Of a stretch of DNA of 64,000 nucleotides, positions 1-12,200 are shown in pieces. Below the pieces are notes generated by a model, which did no database searches, was not told the origin of the DNA, and saw only the letters and a list, made by a program, of their open reading frames with translations. The stretch comes from Rhabdophis nuchalis (Eukaryota; Chordata; Lepidosauria; Squamata; Natricidae): the NCBI GenBank assembly GCA_039707465.1, contig CM077658.1:14018074-14082073 (forward strand). The letters are read 5' to 3'. The translations under genes and the position numbers were made by a program. The number at the start of each line of letters is the position of its first letter. Position 1 is the stretch's first letter.

Positions 1-74
1 TTAATTGCTCTCTCTGTCACCTCATAAACACAGATTTTTTTGGTCTAATAGCCAAGAGCCTTATTGGGTGGTGA

Positions 75-682
75 GGGTTCTAACCTAGGTTTCCCAAAAG
101 CACAAAGGTGACTCCTTGTCACGATAAAACCCCTTTTATTTAATTTAAAGGGAATTCCTCTCCAGCAAAGCCCTGGCCAACAGTCTTTCAAGACATTTCA
201 CAACGACAAACATTTATCAGGCTTGGAGATTTGCCAGGCCGATATCTTCCAAACGCCCCTCTGTAGCAGACGATACTTGGCAAGAAGTCCGGAACGGATC
301 TTCACCCGAATGAATTGAACTAATTGTCTCCTGCAAACTCCACTCCCCTTTCGCTCCTCTTTATTCCTTGTGGGAGGGGAACATTCATCGTCCACCTGTG
401 GCCTTACTCCCAAGTCGACCCCGGTTCGTTAGCTATTCCCTTCTCCTGGCAACTCTGCGCATGCGCACACTGGGAACAGGCTCCAGCTGTTTGTCTGCCT
501 CACTGATGTCTGACTCTGAAGGCAGCTCATAACTGGCATACGGCTCTGGCCCTCTCTCTGCCTCCGACACAAAGCCCTCATCAGAGTCTTCCCCAGATGC
601 CAGGACTGGCCCAGGTTCCTCCCCAACTTCCTCACTGTGTGACTCTGCTACCAGATCCACTGGCTGGTGGTGGGACACAACA
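75..682 (-). mobile_element. Solo-LTR-like repeat, family A copy 1
   Basis: Matches family A at 2816-3391: begins (minus strand) TGTTGTGTCCC, carries the acidic reading frame ending MRRVARRRE, and a late AATAAA. The far end is degraded (TAGAAC instead of CAGAACA) and no target duplication is visible. Confidence 0.7.
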
Positions 683-909
683 TTTGCTCTGGTAGCGCAA
701 GCACCCAAAATGTTTACATAACCTAACTGAGGGAAAGAGCCTTCCTCCACGGTGACAACGGGAAAGTTACCCCGTGAGGAGAGGTTGAAATAGCTACAAG
801 AGTGGCCTGCAAACCACCAATTCCCTTTTCGTGTTTTGGAGGCCTAGCATCAGTGGTCCTGCATCATACTCCATTTAGGTCCTTTCCTGGACGTCCGCTA
901 CATCCGTGG

Positions 910-1404
<495 letters not shown>

Positions 1405-1649
1405 ATCCGTGGACTTCCCCTTCCCCAGCCAACATGGCCCTTAGAGCACACCTGAGCGGGGGAAGGCAGCCTGGCCATCTAAGCACCCGAGAAAGCTTTC
1501 GTCTCCTTTCACCCAACCCTTCCTGACCTTGCTTTGACAGAAAGATGTTGGCCCAAAGTTTAGCAGGACCTTTGGCAACATGGGGTTTTTCCTGCCCCCA
1601 CCCGTTTCTGGAGCAGGATAAAATGATGCTCATTCATCTCAACCAACAG

Positions 1650-3734
1650 AAGGCCCAAGAGCAGCGCCAGACCTCTTTGAACGCCTTGACCCGTCTGGAA
1701 GAGCTGGATCTGACCGCCTGCGGGAAGCTGACGGACATGAGCATAGCCAAGGTACAGGGCCTCCTGGGGCATGCAGATCTTGGGGACAAGGGCCATGCTG
1801 GCGCAGTGGTTAGAATGCAGTACTGCAGGCGGCCTCTCGCCTGCCGGCAGTTCGCATCTCACCAGGCTCAAGGTTGGCTCAGCCTTCCATCCTTCCGAGG
1901 TGGGCAAAATGAGGACCCAGATTGTTGGGTCTGGTGAGATTTGAACTGCCAAATTGCAGTCAGCCGGCAGTCAGCAGAAGTAGCCTGTGATACTGCACTC
2001 TAACCACTGCGCCGCTGCGGCTCAAGTCGTCAAGGTTGAGAAAAGGGGTGATTTTCTATCAGCCGGATTTACACCTTGCTCCTCATGCAGGATTTGGTTC
2101 TGCCCTTCCCCTCCAGGTCATTCGCTTCCCAGATCTTCGCTGCCTCTCCCTCAGCCTCGTGCCGAACATCACCGACGCCAGCCTCCTCGCTGTTGCGCGC
2201 AACTGCCGGAGCTTGGAGCACCTTTCGCTGAGCCACTGCACAAACCTGACGGACGAAGGCTTTGCCAAGGCAGCTGAATCTTTGAGCAGGTTGCAGCATC
2301 TCATGGTTTCTGGCTGCAACCAGCTGACGCCCAGGTAAGCAAGCGTCGTTTGCAAGAGATGGGTCAACCCCAAATGCTTTGGGGCATCCCAAGCCAAAAG
2401 CTCCTCGGTTGACCTTGGAAAATTCTTTAGAACAGGTGGTGCCCAACCTTTTTTTTTTGGGTTCTAGTGGTAGCAGCTTCGGTAGTTTCGGCAAGCAGAG
2501 GAGAATGGGGGCATTTTTTCAAGGTATTTTGCTTCTCATCCAATAAGCTCCTTCAGAGCTGAAGAACCTTCTTAGATGAGAAGCGAAATGTCTTCAAAGA
2601 AGAACAAGACAGTCCAGTCGCCTCTTGAAAGAAAACACCTTTGGGACAACCGTGTCCTGAATGACTGAGTCTCTCCATAGTGGAGGGGAATAGTTTCACA
2701 CAGACAACCTAAATTCTGTGTATGTGCAAATGAACCTTCATGCGTTCGCCTGCCGCTTTGGTGTCCCAGGTCCCAATGGGCTACAGTCCACGCCCTGGGT
2801 GGGTGCAGATCCCTGTGTTCTGACCGAGGCTTCCCCAGCAGCACGAAGCCGAGTCAACATCCTAATAAACCCCTTTTATTTATTTTATAGTGAATTCCTC
2901 TCCAGCAAAGTCTTTCCACTCCCACAGTCTTTCAAGATAGTTCTGTTACTGACCTTCATCAGGCTTGGAGAGTGGCCATGCCGATATCTTTCAGACGCCG
3001 CAATACTTGGCAAGAATGCAGGAATGAACTAATTGTCTCCTGCAAACTCCACTCCCCTTTCGCTCCTCTTTTATTCCCTGGGTGGGGGGACATTCACCGT
3101 CCACCTGTGGCCTTGCTCGCAAGTCAACCCTGGTTCTTTAGCTGTTCCCTTCGTCTGGCAACAATGTGCATGCGCACACTGGGAACAGGCTGCAGCTGTT
3201 CCTCTGCCTCACTGATGTCTGACTCCGAAGGCAGCTGATAACTGTCAGACGGCCCTGGGCCCATCTCTGCCTCCGACACAGAGCCCACATCAGAGCCTTC
3301 CCCAGACTCCAGGACTGGCCCAGCTTCCTCCCCAACCTCCTCCCTGTCTGAATCTGCTGCCAGCTTGGCTGGCCGCTGGCGGGCCACAACACCCTGCTTT
3401 AGAAACCTTTCCCCCTGCAGAGGGCCCTGCTCGTTTTCTCCGCCTAATACAAACCGTAAGTCCCTCCCTGTAGACATGATCTTACAAAGGAGATGGGGAT
3501 GCAGAGCTTTCTTCGTGGAGGTAGGTGTTGTGACATCTGTTGGAATATCCCCTTTCTAGGACCCTGAAGTCCATCGGTCGGGAGTGCCAGCTGCTGAAGT
3601 CCTTAGACATCTCCATGTGCAGCAAGATCAGCATGGCCGACGTGGAACGCTTCCAGTCGCAGCTGCCCCCTCAAAGCCAGACCAGCATCCAGTCACGGTT
3701 TGTGGGTGGAGCAGACCTTTCCATCACCCTCTGA
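1650..3734 (+). CDS. LRRC29: FBXL9/LRRC29-like leucine-rich repeat protein, last three exons
   Basis: Three exons join in frame: 1650-1751, 2117-2334 and 3560-3734 (stop TGA 3732-3734), giving 164 C-terminal residues. Acceptors are CAG, CAG and TAG; donors are AAG|GTACAG and CCAG|GTAAGC. The protein is a run of cysteine-containing LRRs of the F-box/LRR type: LEELDLTACGKLTD, LRCLSLSLVPNITD, LEHLSLSHCTNLTD, LQHLMVSGCNQLTP, LKSLDISMCSKIS. It ends in FVGGADLSITL. Family members are substrate-recognition subunits of SCF ubiquitin ligases, although LRRC29 is poorly characterised. The upstream exons, including any F-box, lie outside the window. Identity rests on the LRR pattern, the C-terminal tail and the position tail-to-tail with ELMO3. 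A solo LTR sits in the second intron and a fold-back SINE in the first. Another FBXL member is less likely given the synteny. Confidence 0.88.
1790..2030. mobile_element. tRNA-derived SINE in a head-to-head inverted pair
   Basis: 1795-1930 reads GTGGCGCAGTGGTTAGAA-type SINE head on +. From about 1930 to 2030 the complementary head is read on -, both containing CTCACCAGGCTCAAGGTTG-like sequence. It lies in an FBXL9 intron, ending about 90 bp before the next exon. Confidence 0.75.
2515..2690 (+). repeat. Unclassified interspersed repeat (CTTCTCATCC family)
   Basis: Shares the GCTTCTCATCCAA...GATGAGAAGCGAAA inverted motif and GGGACAACCGTG with sequence near 47130-47345 and partly 53180-53345. 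Confidence 0.5.
2816..3391 (-). mobile_element. Solo LTR, family A copy 2, with 5-bp target duplication
   Basis: Minus-strand TGTTGTGGCCC ... GGTCAGAACA (TGTT...AACA ends, 576 bp) flanked by perfect CCCTG at 2811-2815 and 3392-3396. It has a late AATAAA and an internal acidic open frame. A 5-bp duplication and TG...CA ends are diagnostic of LTR-retroelement integration. No internal gag/pol region is present. Confidence 0.85.
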
Positions 3735-4395
3735 GGAGCCCTCGTGGGTTGTTGTGAGCCTCGACACCTGGGTTAACCTTTCTCCATCCCAGTGGGAAGG
3801 CAGGAGGTCCTCTTGGACAGCCTGGAGGGCCTCTTGCCCGCTGGCTATTTGCATTCCTACGGCCCCCTAAGGCCCCATCCAGGAAGCCAAACCCACCCTC
3901 CGTGGTAGTGAAGACAAGTCCCAAGACTATTTTCCAGGAGTTATTCAGCAAGGCCAGCAATTTCGGTCTTCTAACAAGCAGAATGGGAGATATTTATTTG
4001 CTCCAAGAGTTTGAAACGAGGTAAGGGCTGGGTGTGGAATCCTGACAAGACAGCAGGACATTCGTACCAACTTTGACGTAGCCAGAACACGAGCACTTTT
4101 TTGTCCCTTCGAAAGGCTGTGAATTCCCTGTACACCGACGGAATAAGCACATTCTTAATTGGCCAATCCTTAAAAGGTCCCTTTGTCAATTGTAGAGGAA
4201 GCCTGGATTTGCCTCTGCTTTCAAAGGCTGCCCTCCTCACTGATAAGCAAAGCATCCTTCGGCTGTTCGGACACAGCGAGACGTCCCACCGACTTCTTCT
4301 TGCAAACAGGGTGGGGAAAAAAAGCAACTTTTTCCGACAGCATCCATCTCGTCTTCCTAATCCTGAGACTCCGTTTGTGTACCTGGAGAGTGTGA

Positions 4396-4423
4396 GTGAG
4401 TGAGTGTGTGTGTGTGTGTGTGT
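4396..4423. repeat. (GTGA)/(TG)n microsatellite
   Basis: Short GAGTGAGTG then TGTGTG run in the probable FBXL9 3' UTR. Confidence 0.85.
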
Positions 4424-4445
4424 CAGATATAAAACAGGGACACAA

Positions 4446-4451
4446 AATAAA
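4446..4451 (+). terminator. Candidate FBXL9/LRRC29 poly(A) signal
   Basis: AATAAA 0.7 kb after the FBXL9 stop in non-repetitive sequence, just after a short TG repeat. The 3' UTR would span 3735 to about 4470. Confidence 0.4.
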
Positions 4452-5016
4452 AGACTGCCATCTTATCCGTGCTTTGGATTTTGCGGCAAAGGACAAAGCA
4501 GGCTTATTAAACCCAACTCCCTCATCTTGGCTAAGAGTTATGTATTTGGTTTCACCGCCTGCAAAACCCCTGAAGGTTTATAATCCAAAAGAGCCCGAGG
4601 TCTGCCAGATGCCTCCTTCCACAAAAACAGCCCTGGGAGCCACGTTCGAGTCGTGCCTGAGAGTTAGCTCTGTGCACTTGTGGCACAAAATAGGCCTACC
4701 AGTTAACAGCCCACTGCTACAAAAAGAAGAAGGGAAATTGTGAATTGTGTGATCAATGGTCTCCCACACATCTTGCGGTGACCCCGGGGTGTGGCACAAA
4801 AGCAACACAGCCAGAGAAGCAGTAGGAGTCCTCACTGCCTGACTCTGCCACCAGCTCCACTGGCCGGCCAAATAATAATAATAATAATAATCTTTATTGT
4901 CATTGTACTAAAATTACAAGGAAATTGGTTGGGAAATCATGGTGGGTTACAGAATATTCCCAAAGCATCTGCCACTGTAGCCTAAGAGGTTACTCCTCAA
5001 TCATTTCTTTTTCTAA

Positions 5017-5017
<1 letters not shown>

Positions 5018-5050
<33 letters not shown>
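5018..5050. repeat. Poly-G tract, 33 G
   Basis: Thirty-three consecutive G in intergenic DNA between the convergent FBXL9 and ELMO3 genes, just past an (AAT)n-containing retroposon tail at 4872-4895. Confidence 0.97.
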
Positions 5051-5052
<2 letters not shown>

Positions 5053-5279
5053 GGCTCAAACTTCTCGCTGGGTTTTGACTCCATCTATAAATGTTAAAAG
5101 ACATCCGGTTTCCGTGCTCCGTACAGGAACTGCAACTCTATGCAATCAAACAAAGCCATAAAGGTAATTTTTCCTCTTTTTGTTTTTTAATGATTAACGG
5201 CTTCTATGCCCAACAGTGAATTGGTTACAGTAGAATCATCCGAACAGGAAGAAAAGTGGGGGAATTGCCCAGGAATCCC

Positions 5280-5690
5280 TTTTCGACGGTTTACAGGTAA
5301 CCCCAGCAGTTCATTTATTGATCATTCAAAGGTACAACAGCATTGAAAAAGGTGACTTATGACCGTTTCCCACACTTACGACCATTGAGGCATCCCCATG
5401 GTCATGCGATCAAAATGTGGATGCCTGGGAAATGTCCTTTACGACAATTGTGGTGTCCCTGGGTCATTCGATTCCCCTGTTGTGACTTTCTGACAAGCAA
5501 AGCGAACGGGACAGTCAAGGATTCATTTAACAACCGTGTTTACTAACTTTGCAACTCCCTAAGATCCACTTTAACGACCGTGGCAGGGAAGGTGGTAAAA
5601 GAGGTAAAACTACGCTTAAATGTTTCCACTTAGCATCAAGACATTTGGGCCTTAATTGTGGTCGTAAGCCAAGGACTACATCTATTGCAG
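5280..5690. repeat. Squamate interspersed repeat of the 'TTACGACC' family
   Basis: Contains GTGACTTATGACCGTTT, ACGACCATTG and TTTAACAACCGTG motifs shared with 14110-14290, 26345-26710, 32840-32930, 48480-48720 and 55905-56160. Class unknown from this window. Confidence 0.6.
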
Positions 5691-6020
5691 CAGGCAAGGT
5701 TTGTTCGTAACCTATGACAGCGCCTTCACGGTGTAAGACTAAATCGTACCCAAAGGAGAAATAAAAAATGAACATTTCTGATCCAGTGCAATGAACTCCA
5801 CATCTGTTGTGGGGTGAGTGAAAAAAACATATATATCACACATATATCGAATGTACATAAAATAAGTAAAGAATTGCCACATTTCCTTTCAAAATAGGTT
5901 AAGAGAAACACATGAAGGAATCAATATCGTCGTATACATGATGTACAGTGACAATAAAGGCTATACTACCATTCTATCAAAAGAACCCATTCCCTTTAGT
6001 CATAATCCCGTCATTTACAG

Positions 6021-6141
6021 CAGGGGTCCCCAACCTTTGCAACTTTAAGTCTGAAGGACTTCAGCTCCCAGACTTCTCCAGCCAGCAAAGCTGGGAGCTG
6101 AAGTACTTCAGACTTAAAGTTGCAAAGGTTGGGGACCCCTG
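6021..6141. mobile_element. hAT-type fold-back MITE, copy 1
   Basis: 121-bp palindrome with two 51-bp arms (one mismatch) beginning CAGGGGTCCCCAACC, flanked by perfect 8-bp ATTTACAG at 6013-6020 and 6142-6149. Confidence 0.9.
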
Positions 6142-6299
6142 ATTTACAGAGTGGTGCCAAAGAGTCAATTAAAGGGGGAAAGCTCCAATCCTTGGTCCAT
6201 CAAGAAAATCTTAGGTTCAGGCTGAGCTTCGTAGACTGTCTTGCTCGGAGGTGAGCAGCTAAAGTAAACTTACAACCTGTGGACTTCAACTCCAACGTG

Positions 6300-6630
6300 A
6301 CATGAGAGCAGTGTTCCAATATCTCAGGGGTTGCCAGAAGAGAAGAGGGAGTCAAGCTATTCTCCAAAGCACCCCGAAGGCAAGATAAGAAACAACGGGT
6401 GGAAACTAATCAAGGCGAGAAGCAACCTAGAACTAAGGAGAAATTTCCTGACAGTTACAACAATTAATCAGTGGAACAACTTCCCTCCAGAAGTTGCGAG
6501 TGCTCCAACCCTGGAAGTTTTTAAGAAGAGATTGCACAACCTCTTGTCTGAAATGGTTATAGGGTTTTCTGCCTGAGCAGGAGGTTGGGACTAGAAGACC
6601 TCCAAGGTCCCTTCCAATTCTGTTATTCTA
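6300..6630 (+). mobile_element. CR1 LINE 3' fragment
   Basis: Encodes a decayed C-terminal CR1 reverse transcriptase segment (LELRRNFLTVTTINQWNNFPPEV...LEVFKKRLHNLL). It then has the 3' signature GGACTAGAAGACCTCCAAGG and ends at TTATTCTAATTCTA. Confidence 0.9.
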
Positions 6631-7374
6631 ATTCTAACTTCAGCTGCCTCTGAAATTCTGGAAGTCCACAGGTCTTAAAAGTTGCATAGTTGCCCAGCCC
6701 TGCACAGGTTTAATCCCTTGTGTGATGCAAAGCGACCCCTCATCCCCCACTCTTCCCTTTTAAGATCCCCAAAAGGTTCACTACCTAGCTAAGGCACAGA
6801 ACAAAGTGGCCAATGGGATAAGGAAAAGCATTTTTTTTTAAAAAAACTGCATGTTTCGTAGCCTATCCAGAATCCCAACTATTGTTCGAGCAGAATCGAG
6901 ACTATCGACACTATTGTTCAAAAGCTACAGTACTGACCGTTAAGTACCAAGGAATATACCGTACCCTAAAAAGAAGTTCTTGAAAGAGAGATCGTCGGGA
7001 ATCTCTTCCCCTGTACCGTACATCGTACTTGCAAACTTATCACGAGTAAAATAAAATAAAAAATTAAATGGATCCCTTAAAGCTAATTGTGCTCCTAGTT
7101 TGAAGATGACCTTTCCCTCTGCTTGGGAACATTGGAGCCACCACTGCATTTGCCTCCTAGCCTTATACAGCAAGAGGGGCCAAGTGTAAAGTGCGAAACG
7201 TACCAAAAGGCATTCGACAGCATTGAAACCACACAAGCTTAGGGTGTGTGTGTGTGTGTGTGTACCAATTGCCTGAAGGAAAATACAAGTTCTTCTTAAG
7301 GAAAACAGGAAATCCACCACCACCCGTCCACTCTACATCTCCAATTCCCTTGTGCAATTCCCGGGGAAAGTGTA

Positions 7375-7734
7375 CCACATTTTTCGGAGTATAAGACGCA
7401 CCAAGATTTTGAAGAGGCAATTTTTTTAAAAAAAAGTTTTTGCACTCTGCAGACCTCCCAAAAACGGCCCGTTTTTCGTGAAAACGGGGCAGTTATTATT
7501 ATTTTTTTAAGGGCATGCATAGCCTTTAGGCCCGTTTTTTGCTCATTTCTGCCCTCCCCAGCCCCCAGGAGCACTCCGGAAGCTTCCTAAAGGCTATGCA
7601 CAGCCATTTTTGCAAAGGGGGTGGGGTTTTGGGAGGAAAGAAAATGCTGTATTCAGTGTATAAGACGCACCCAGATTTTCTGCCTCTTTTTTTTTTTAGG
7701 GAAAAAAGTGCGTCTTATACTCCAAAAAATACGG
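7375..7734. mobile_element. Tc1/mariner-type MITE ('TATAAGACGC' family)
   Basis: Ends CCACATTTTTCGGAGTATAAG and its inverted partner ...CTCCAAAAAATACGG, flanked by TA at both sides. The interior is low-complexity T-rich. Confidence 0.75.
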
Positions 7735-8296
7735 TACCTCCAAACAAACCTTTGGAATGGGGTGGGGTGGGAACAGCTAGCAGAGAGAATTCCAATACCC
7801 ATTTCTGAAACCAACTTAAAGCTCATTCTTCCTGCACGACCGGCCCTTAGAAACCTTATGGTTTCAGGCCGCTGAATCCAATGGCCGTCTTGTTCTCAGT
7901 GGAATTGAGATCAAGGCTCGGCGGGATGAGAAACAGGACTTTGTGCCTCTTTTGCACACTCTTTAACAGCCACCAGCCCTTTCCCTCAGCTCCCACACAG
8001 GCTGCAACTGGAATGGTTAGCTTGTACAGCGTGCAAAAGCTAAGGTGATTGCATGGTTGAGGCAGGCTGTGGCATTAACAGTGCCTGCAGTGTTGTTGGT
8101 CAAAGGGTAGTCTATGTGGCTACCCTTTACAGTAGGGATAATGCTAAAGATTTGCAGAATGCGGTCTCTGCGGAGAACAAGCCAACCTAGGTAGCAAGCA
8201 AACTCCCTTGTGGGTTTGTTTGTTTTGTTCTGTTTTGGGTGTATATGGGTGTGTGTTTTCTTACAGTTAACTTTTGAACACCAGTTACACATCCTA

Positions 8297-8550
8297 CCCT
8301 GTTTCCCCGAAAATAAGACCTCCCCGGATAATAAGCCCAATCGGGCTTTTGAGCGCATGTGCTATAATAAGCCCTCCCCCAAAAATAAGCCCTCCCTGAA
8401 ACTATTGCAACACAGCCACAGCCATGAGTTGACCACGCTCACCGCCTCCTGGACCTCAAAAATAATAACACCTCCCCAAAAATAAGGCCAAGCGCTTATT
8501 TCAGGGGTCCAAAGAAAATGAGACCCTGTGTTATTTTCGGGGAAACACGG
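8297..8550. mobile_element. Tc1/mariner-type MITE ('CCCCGAAAATAAG' family), copy 1
   Basis: Terminal inverted repeats CCCTGTTTCCCCGAAAATAA and its complement ending GGGGAAACACGG, flanked by TA/TA. Related copies lie at 26716-26950 and 39314-39550. Confidence 0.78.
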
Positions 8551-8654
8551 TAGCTCATAGAAACAAATATCGTGGTGAGTGGGTGGCTATTCAGTTCTCT
8601 GTTCCCCTTTTCACAGTGCTCACTTTCTATTCTTAAGGCTTCTTTGCCAGCCTC

Positions 8655-8690
8655 TCTCTCTCTCTCTCTCTCCTTCTCCCTCCCGGGCAA
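8655..8690. repeat. (CT)n tract
   Basis: Short CT microsatellite downstream of ELMO3. Confidence 0.9.
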
Positions 8691-9249
8691 AGCTATTCCC
8701 CATTCCAGATTTTGATGGCACCTCGGTTAGAAAGAAGCCCTGTAAAACTGTGCATCCAGAAGCGTGAATTCAAAGAACTGATTTTCTGGATTTCAAAAAC
8801 AAAAGCAAAAAAAAAAAAACGCACACCCTCAACCGAGGCTCGGTTGGGAAGGCTGTGAGCAAAACCACAAGCTGCCCCCACTCCTTCCTCTCGGCCACGC
8901 TTCGTTGGCTGCGCTGTCTGAATTAGGCAATCTGTGGTCACCTCTCACCTTCAAACCCTGCTTTGACAAGGTGCGGTTTGAACAGGGTTGGTTTACCTGT
9001 GGTTTGCCCGGCTTTTGATGTCGCCAGTCAATGCTACTTGGGTGAAAGGTAACAACAGAGAAAGCAATTGGAACAATTGGTTCCAGGTGGGATGAAAGCG
9101 AGGAATTTCTGGGCCACATTTTTCTGATTCCGGCTTTCCGGGTGATCCGATATCCTGTGAATCCATAGAGTGGTGTGTGCAGATCCTGCTTGAGGAGGGC
9201 GGTGGGGGGGGGGGTAGCACTGGGTGCTTAGGACAGCAAGGACAGACCC

Positions 9250-12200
9250 TTACTGTTCGATATGGGTAAAGTCATAGCAGAAATTTAAGTTGCTGGGGGG
9301 CTTTGGGATGTCGGGTGGGGCATCCGGAATGGCAATGTTCTCCAGATCCAACAATCGCAACTTGAGCTCCATCGACAGCAAGATATCCAGTTCGCTCTGC
9401 ATCCTTTCGCTGACCATCTCCCGGCCGAGAAGCACGTTCAGTCCATCGGTCCACAAGCAGAACTGGGGAAAGAGGGATAAATCTAATCAGATATTGTCGG
9501 TTCCGCGCCCCCCCCCCCCCCTTTTCAGTTAATACATTGAAGGAGAACAATTTTTTTTGTTTTGAACCAAGGCTACAGTGGCCGGACTCTTGCAACCTGT
9601 CACCTGACTTATAACCGTTGCCTGGCACCTCCACTGCCCGGCTTTTTCTCACCTCTTGGGGAATGAAAGGGTGGGGGGCATGTGGACAGCAGAGCCGGAA
9701 GATGGCCTTGAGAAAGCTCTCTTATCTCTTTCTCAGAGCTGCCGGTACAATAGGATCTTCACACCTGCGGATTGGCTGAATCCACACCGGACTGTTAGGA
9801 GGGGTTTCAAATTCCTTTATTCTCAGTTGTATTCCCTGCGGGACTTCAGAGCCTGCTTTGAACCTGCCCTGCTATCATCCCTTTGCAATAAAAGGTTCCT
9901 TTTGAAATGCCAAGTTTCAAGAGTCTTTGTTTTCTTGAATAAGGGAGGGGGGAGAGGCCGGGCCTTACACAAACCATTGTTTCCCATGTTTAATAATCCT
10001 GCCAAGTTCTTGACTATAGCAGGCAAACCACCATCAACAACTTTCATATTATACCAAAGCGAACAAGCCAAGCATGGCCTCAAGGCCAGGGACAAAACCT
10101 AGCTAGTCAGGAGCAGAAACCAGAACATATCTTTTTTAAAAAAAAAAATATATATATATATATGTTAGATTTTTAAGGGCTGAAAATAAAGAGACCAGGA
10201 TGGATCCATTTCAGGCTTATTAGCCTTCTTCAGATGGCCATACTCTTTCTACTGGGATTTGGCCAGCTGAAGAAGGCTAATAAGCCTGAAATGGATCCAC
10301 CCTGGTCTCTTTATTTTCAGCCCTTAAAAATCTAACACATATCTAAAAAAAAAATTTCACACAGCAGCAAACTAATTTGGTTCTCTGTCTGGATGATCTC
10401 TAGGTTGAGTCGAAGGGCAGAGAGGGATGACGTTAAGTCTCCTCCCCTTAAAGGGACCCTTGAACAGGAGCTGTGAAAATATTCTCTCATTAATAAGTCC
10501 TGTAAATTGGCTGATGTAGCAGGAATACCGGATAGCTCAAGGCATAGAAAGGCTTGCCTCATATGCTGGAAAGCACCGGTTCAAATCCCAGTAGAAAGAG
10601 TATGGCCAGCTGAAGAAGGCTAATAAGCCCAAATTGAAAGGATGGAACACTTTCTCGTAATATAAATTACGTCCACAGTCTTCCCTTGACCAAATATTCC
10701 CAGAATATTTTTAATTAGGTAGTATTGAGATAGTTGTGCGGCTGTGAACTAGCTGAAGTGGTATATCCTGGAGCAGGCAGCAAATGCACCCAGAGCTGGC
10801 ACAGCGTGGGGTGGAGAGGGTGGGTCGAGGGGAGGGGGGCAACCCTGGGGTCGCCTCAGAGAAACCTCGACTCAAGAGAGTCCCCCGCCCCGCAGCCTTT
10901 AATTAGGTCGATTTTATAGTATTGTACTTATATTATTACAAAGCCTTCTCTGTGGCGGGACCAGCCCTTTGGAACGACTTGCTCCCTGAACTCCGTACCA
11001 TTTCTGACCTCCGCCTCTTCCGCAAGTGTCTGAAGACACACCTATTCCAACTAGCCGGCCTTGCGTAGCCTCCAATACCGACTCGTAGATAGTTTTAAAA
11101 TGGGGATTTTAATTCGGTTTTAGCACAGGCCCTTAGTGGAATAAGTTTTTTTTAAAAAGTTTTATATGTTTTGTATGTTTTTTAATGTTCCTGTGCGCCG
11201 CCCTGGGTCCGTTTGGAGAAGGGCGGGGTATAAATTCAATAAATAAATAAATAAATTATGCAGTTTTATCTTTTAATACTGTAAGTTTCCCAGAGTTACC
11301 ATGGGGCGCGATAGGCAGCTAATTCGTTTTGCAAATAAATGAACAATCAAATAAAATTCCCCTCTCTTCCATGAGCTTCAAAGTTTGCAACATGACGAAA
11401 CTAAACCACAAGAATGAGTTCCCCAGAAGGTTTATTCGTGTCTGTGCTTTATTTGAGGCGTAGAATGTCCCCAAAAGCTATTTTCTTACTCAGCATAGAG
11501 GACCTGGGAGACCTCTTGAGAACCCAGCTGGGCTGTTCGGGTTCCCCTGCAGTGACTCACCTCATAACGTGTAGAGGCAATGAAATTCAGATGCTCTCCG
11601 ACATCGTAACTTATGGAAAATGCGAGGTCGAGAAGATCCTGAGGGAAGGGAGAGAAACCAGGATGGTGAATGGAAGAACTATTGCTGGCAGAAGAAGGAA
11701 AGGCAATTCAAAACGTATTAACCGGATCAGCAAAACACAAGCCTGGTTGAAAATGGAATTGGGTGCTGTTGTTTTTAGGGGGTCAATATGTGGCAGGAAC
11801 TCAGACACCGTCTTAATACCGTATTTTTCGGACTGTAGGCACTAAAGAATGAGCAAGACCTAGCTCCTCCATTATTTTATTCATTACAGTTACTTATCTA
11901 CCTTTCATTCACCAAAAAGAAAAAAAAAACTACCAGGGGGCAAAAATCAAACAACAGCAATAACGATCGTAACAATCACCCTCCATGCAAAGCTAAGCCA
12001 AAGTCCTTGGTCTAGAAAGGCACTCTATCCAATAGCTGTGTTGTGGCCCACCAGCAGATCTGGCACCAGATTCAGACAGTGAGGAGGGTTGGGGAGGAAC
12101 CTGGGCCAGTCCTGGAGTCTGGGGAAGGCTCTGAGGAGGGCTCTGTGTCGGAGGCAGAGAGGGGGCCAGGGCCATATGCCAGTTATCAGCTGCCTTCAGA

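Noticed and set aside
433..750. Acidic 105-codon frame as a host gene
   Set aside because: The same frame recurs in four dispersed LTR copies, so it belongs to the mobile element.
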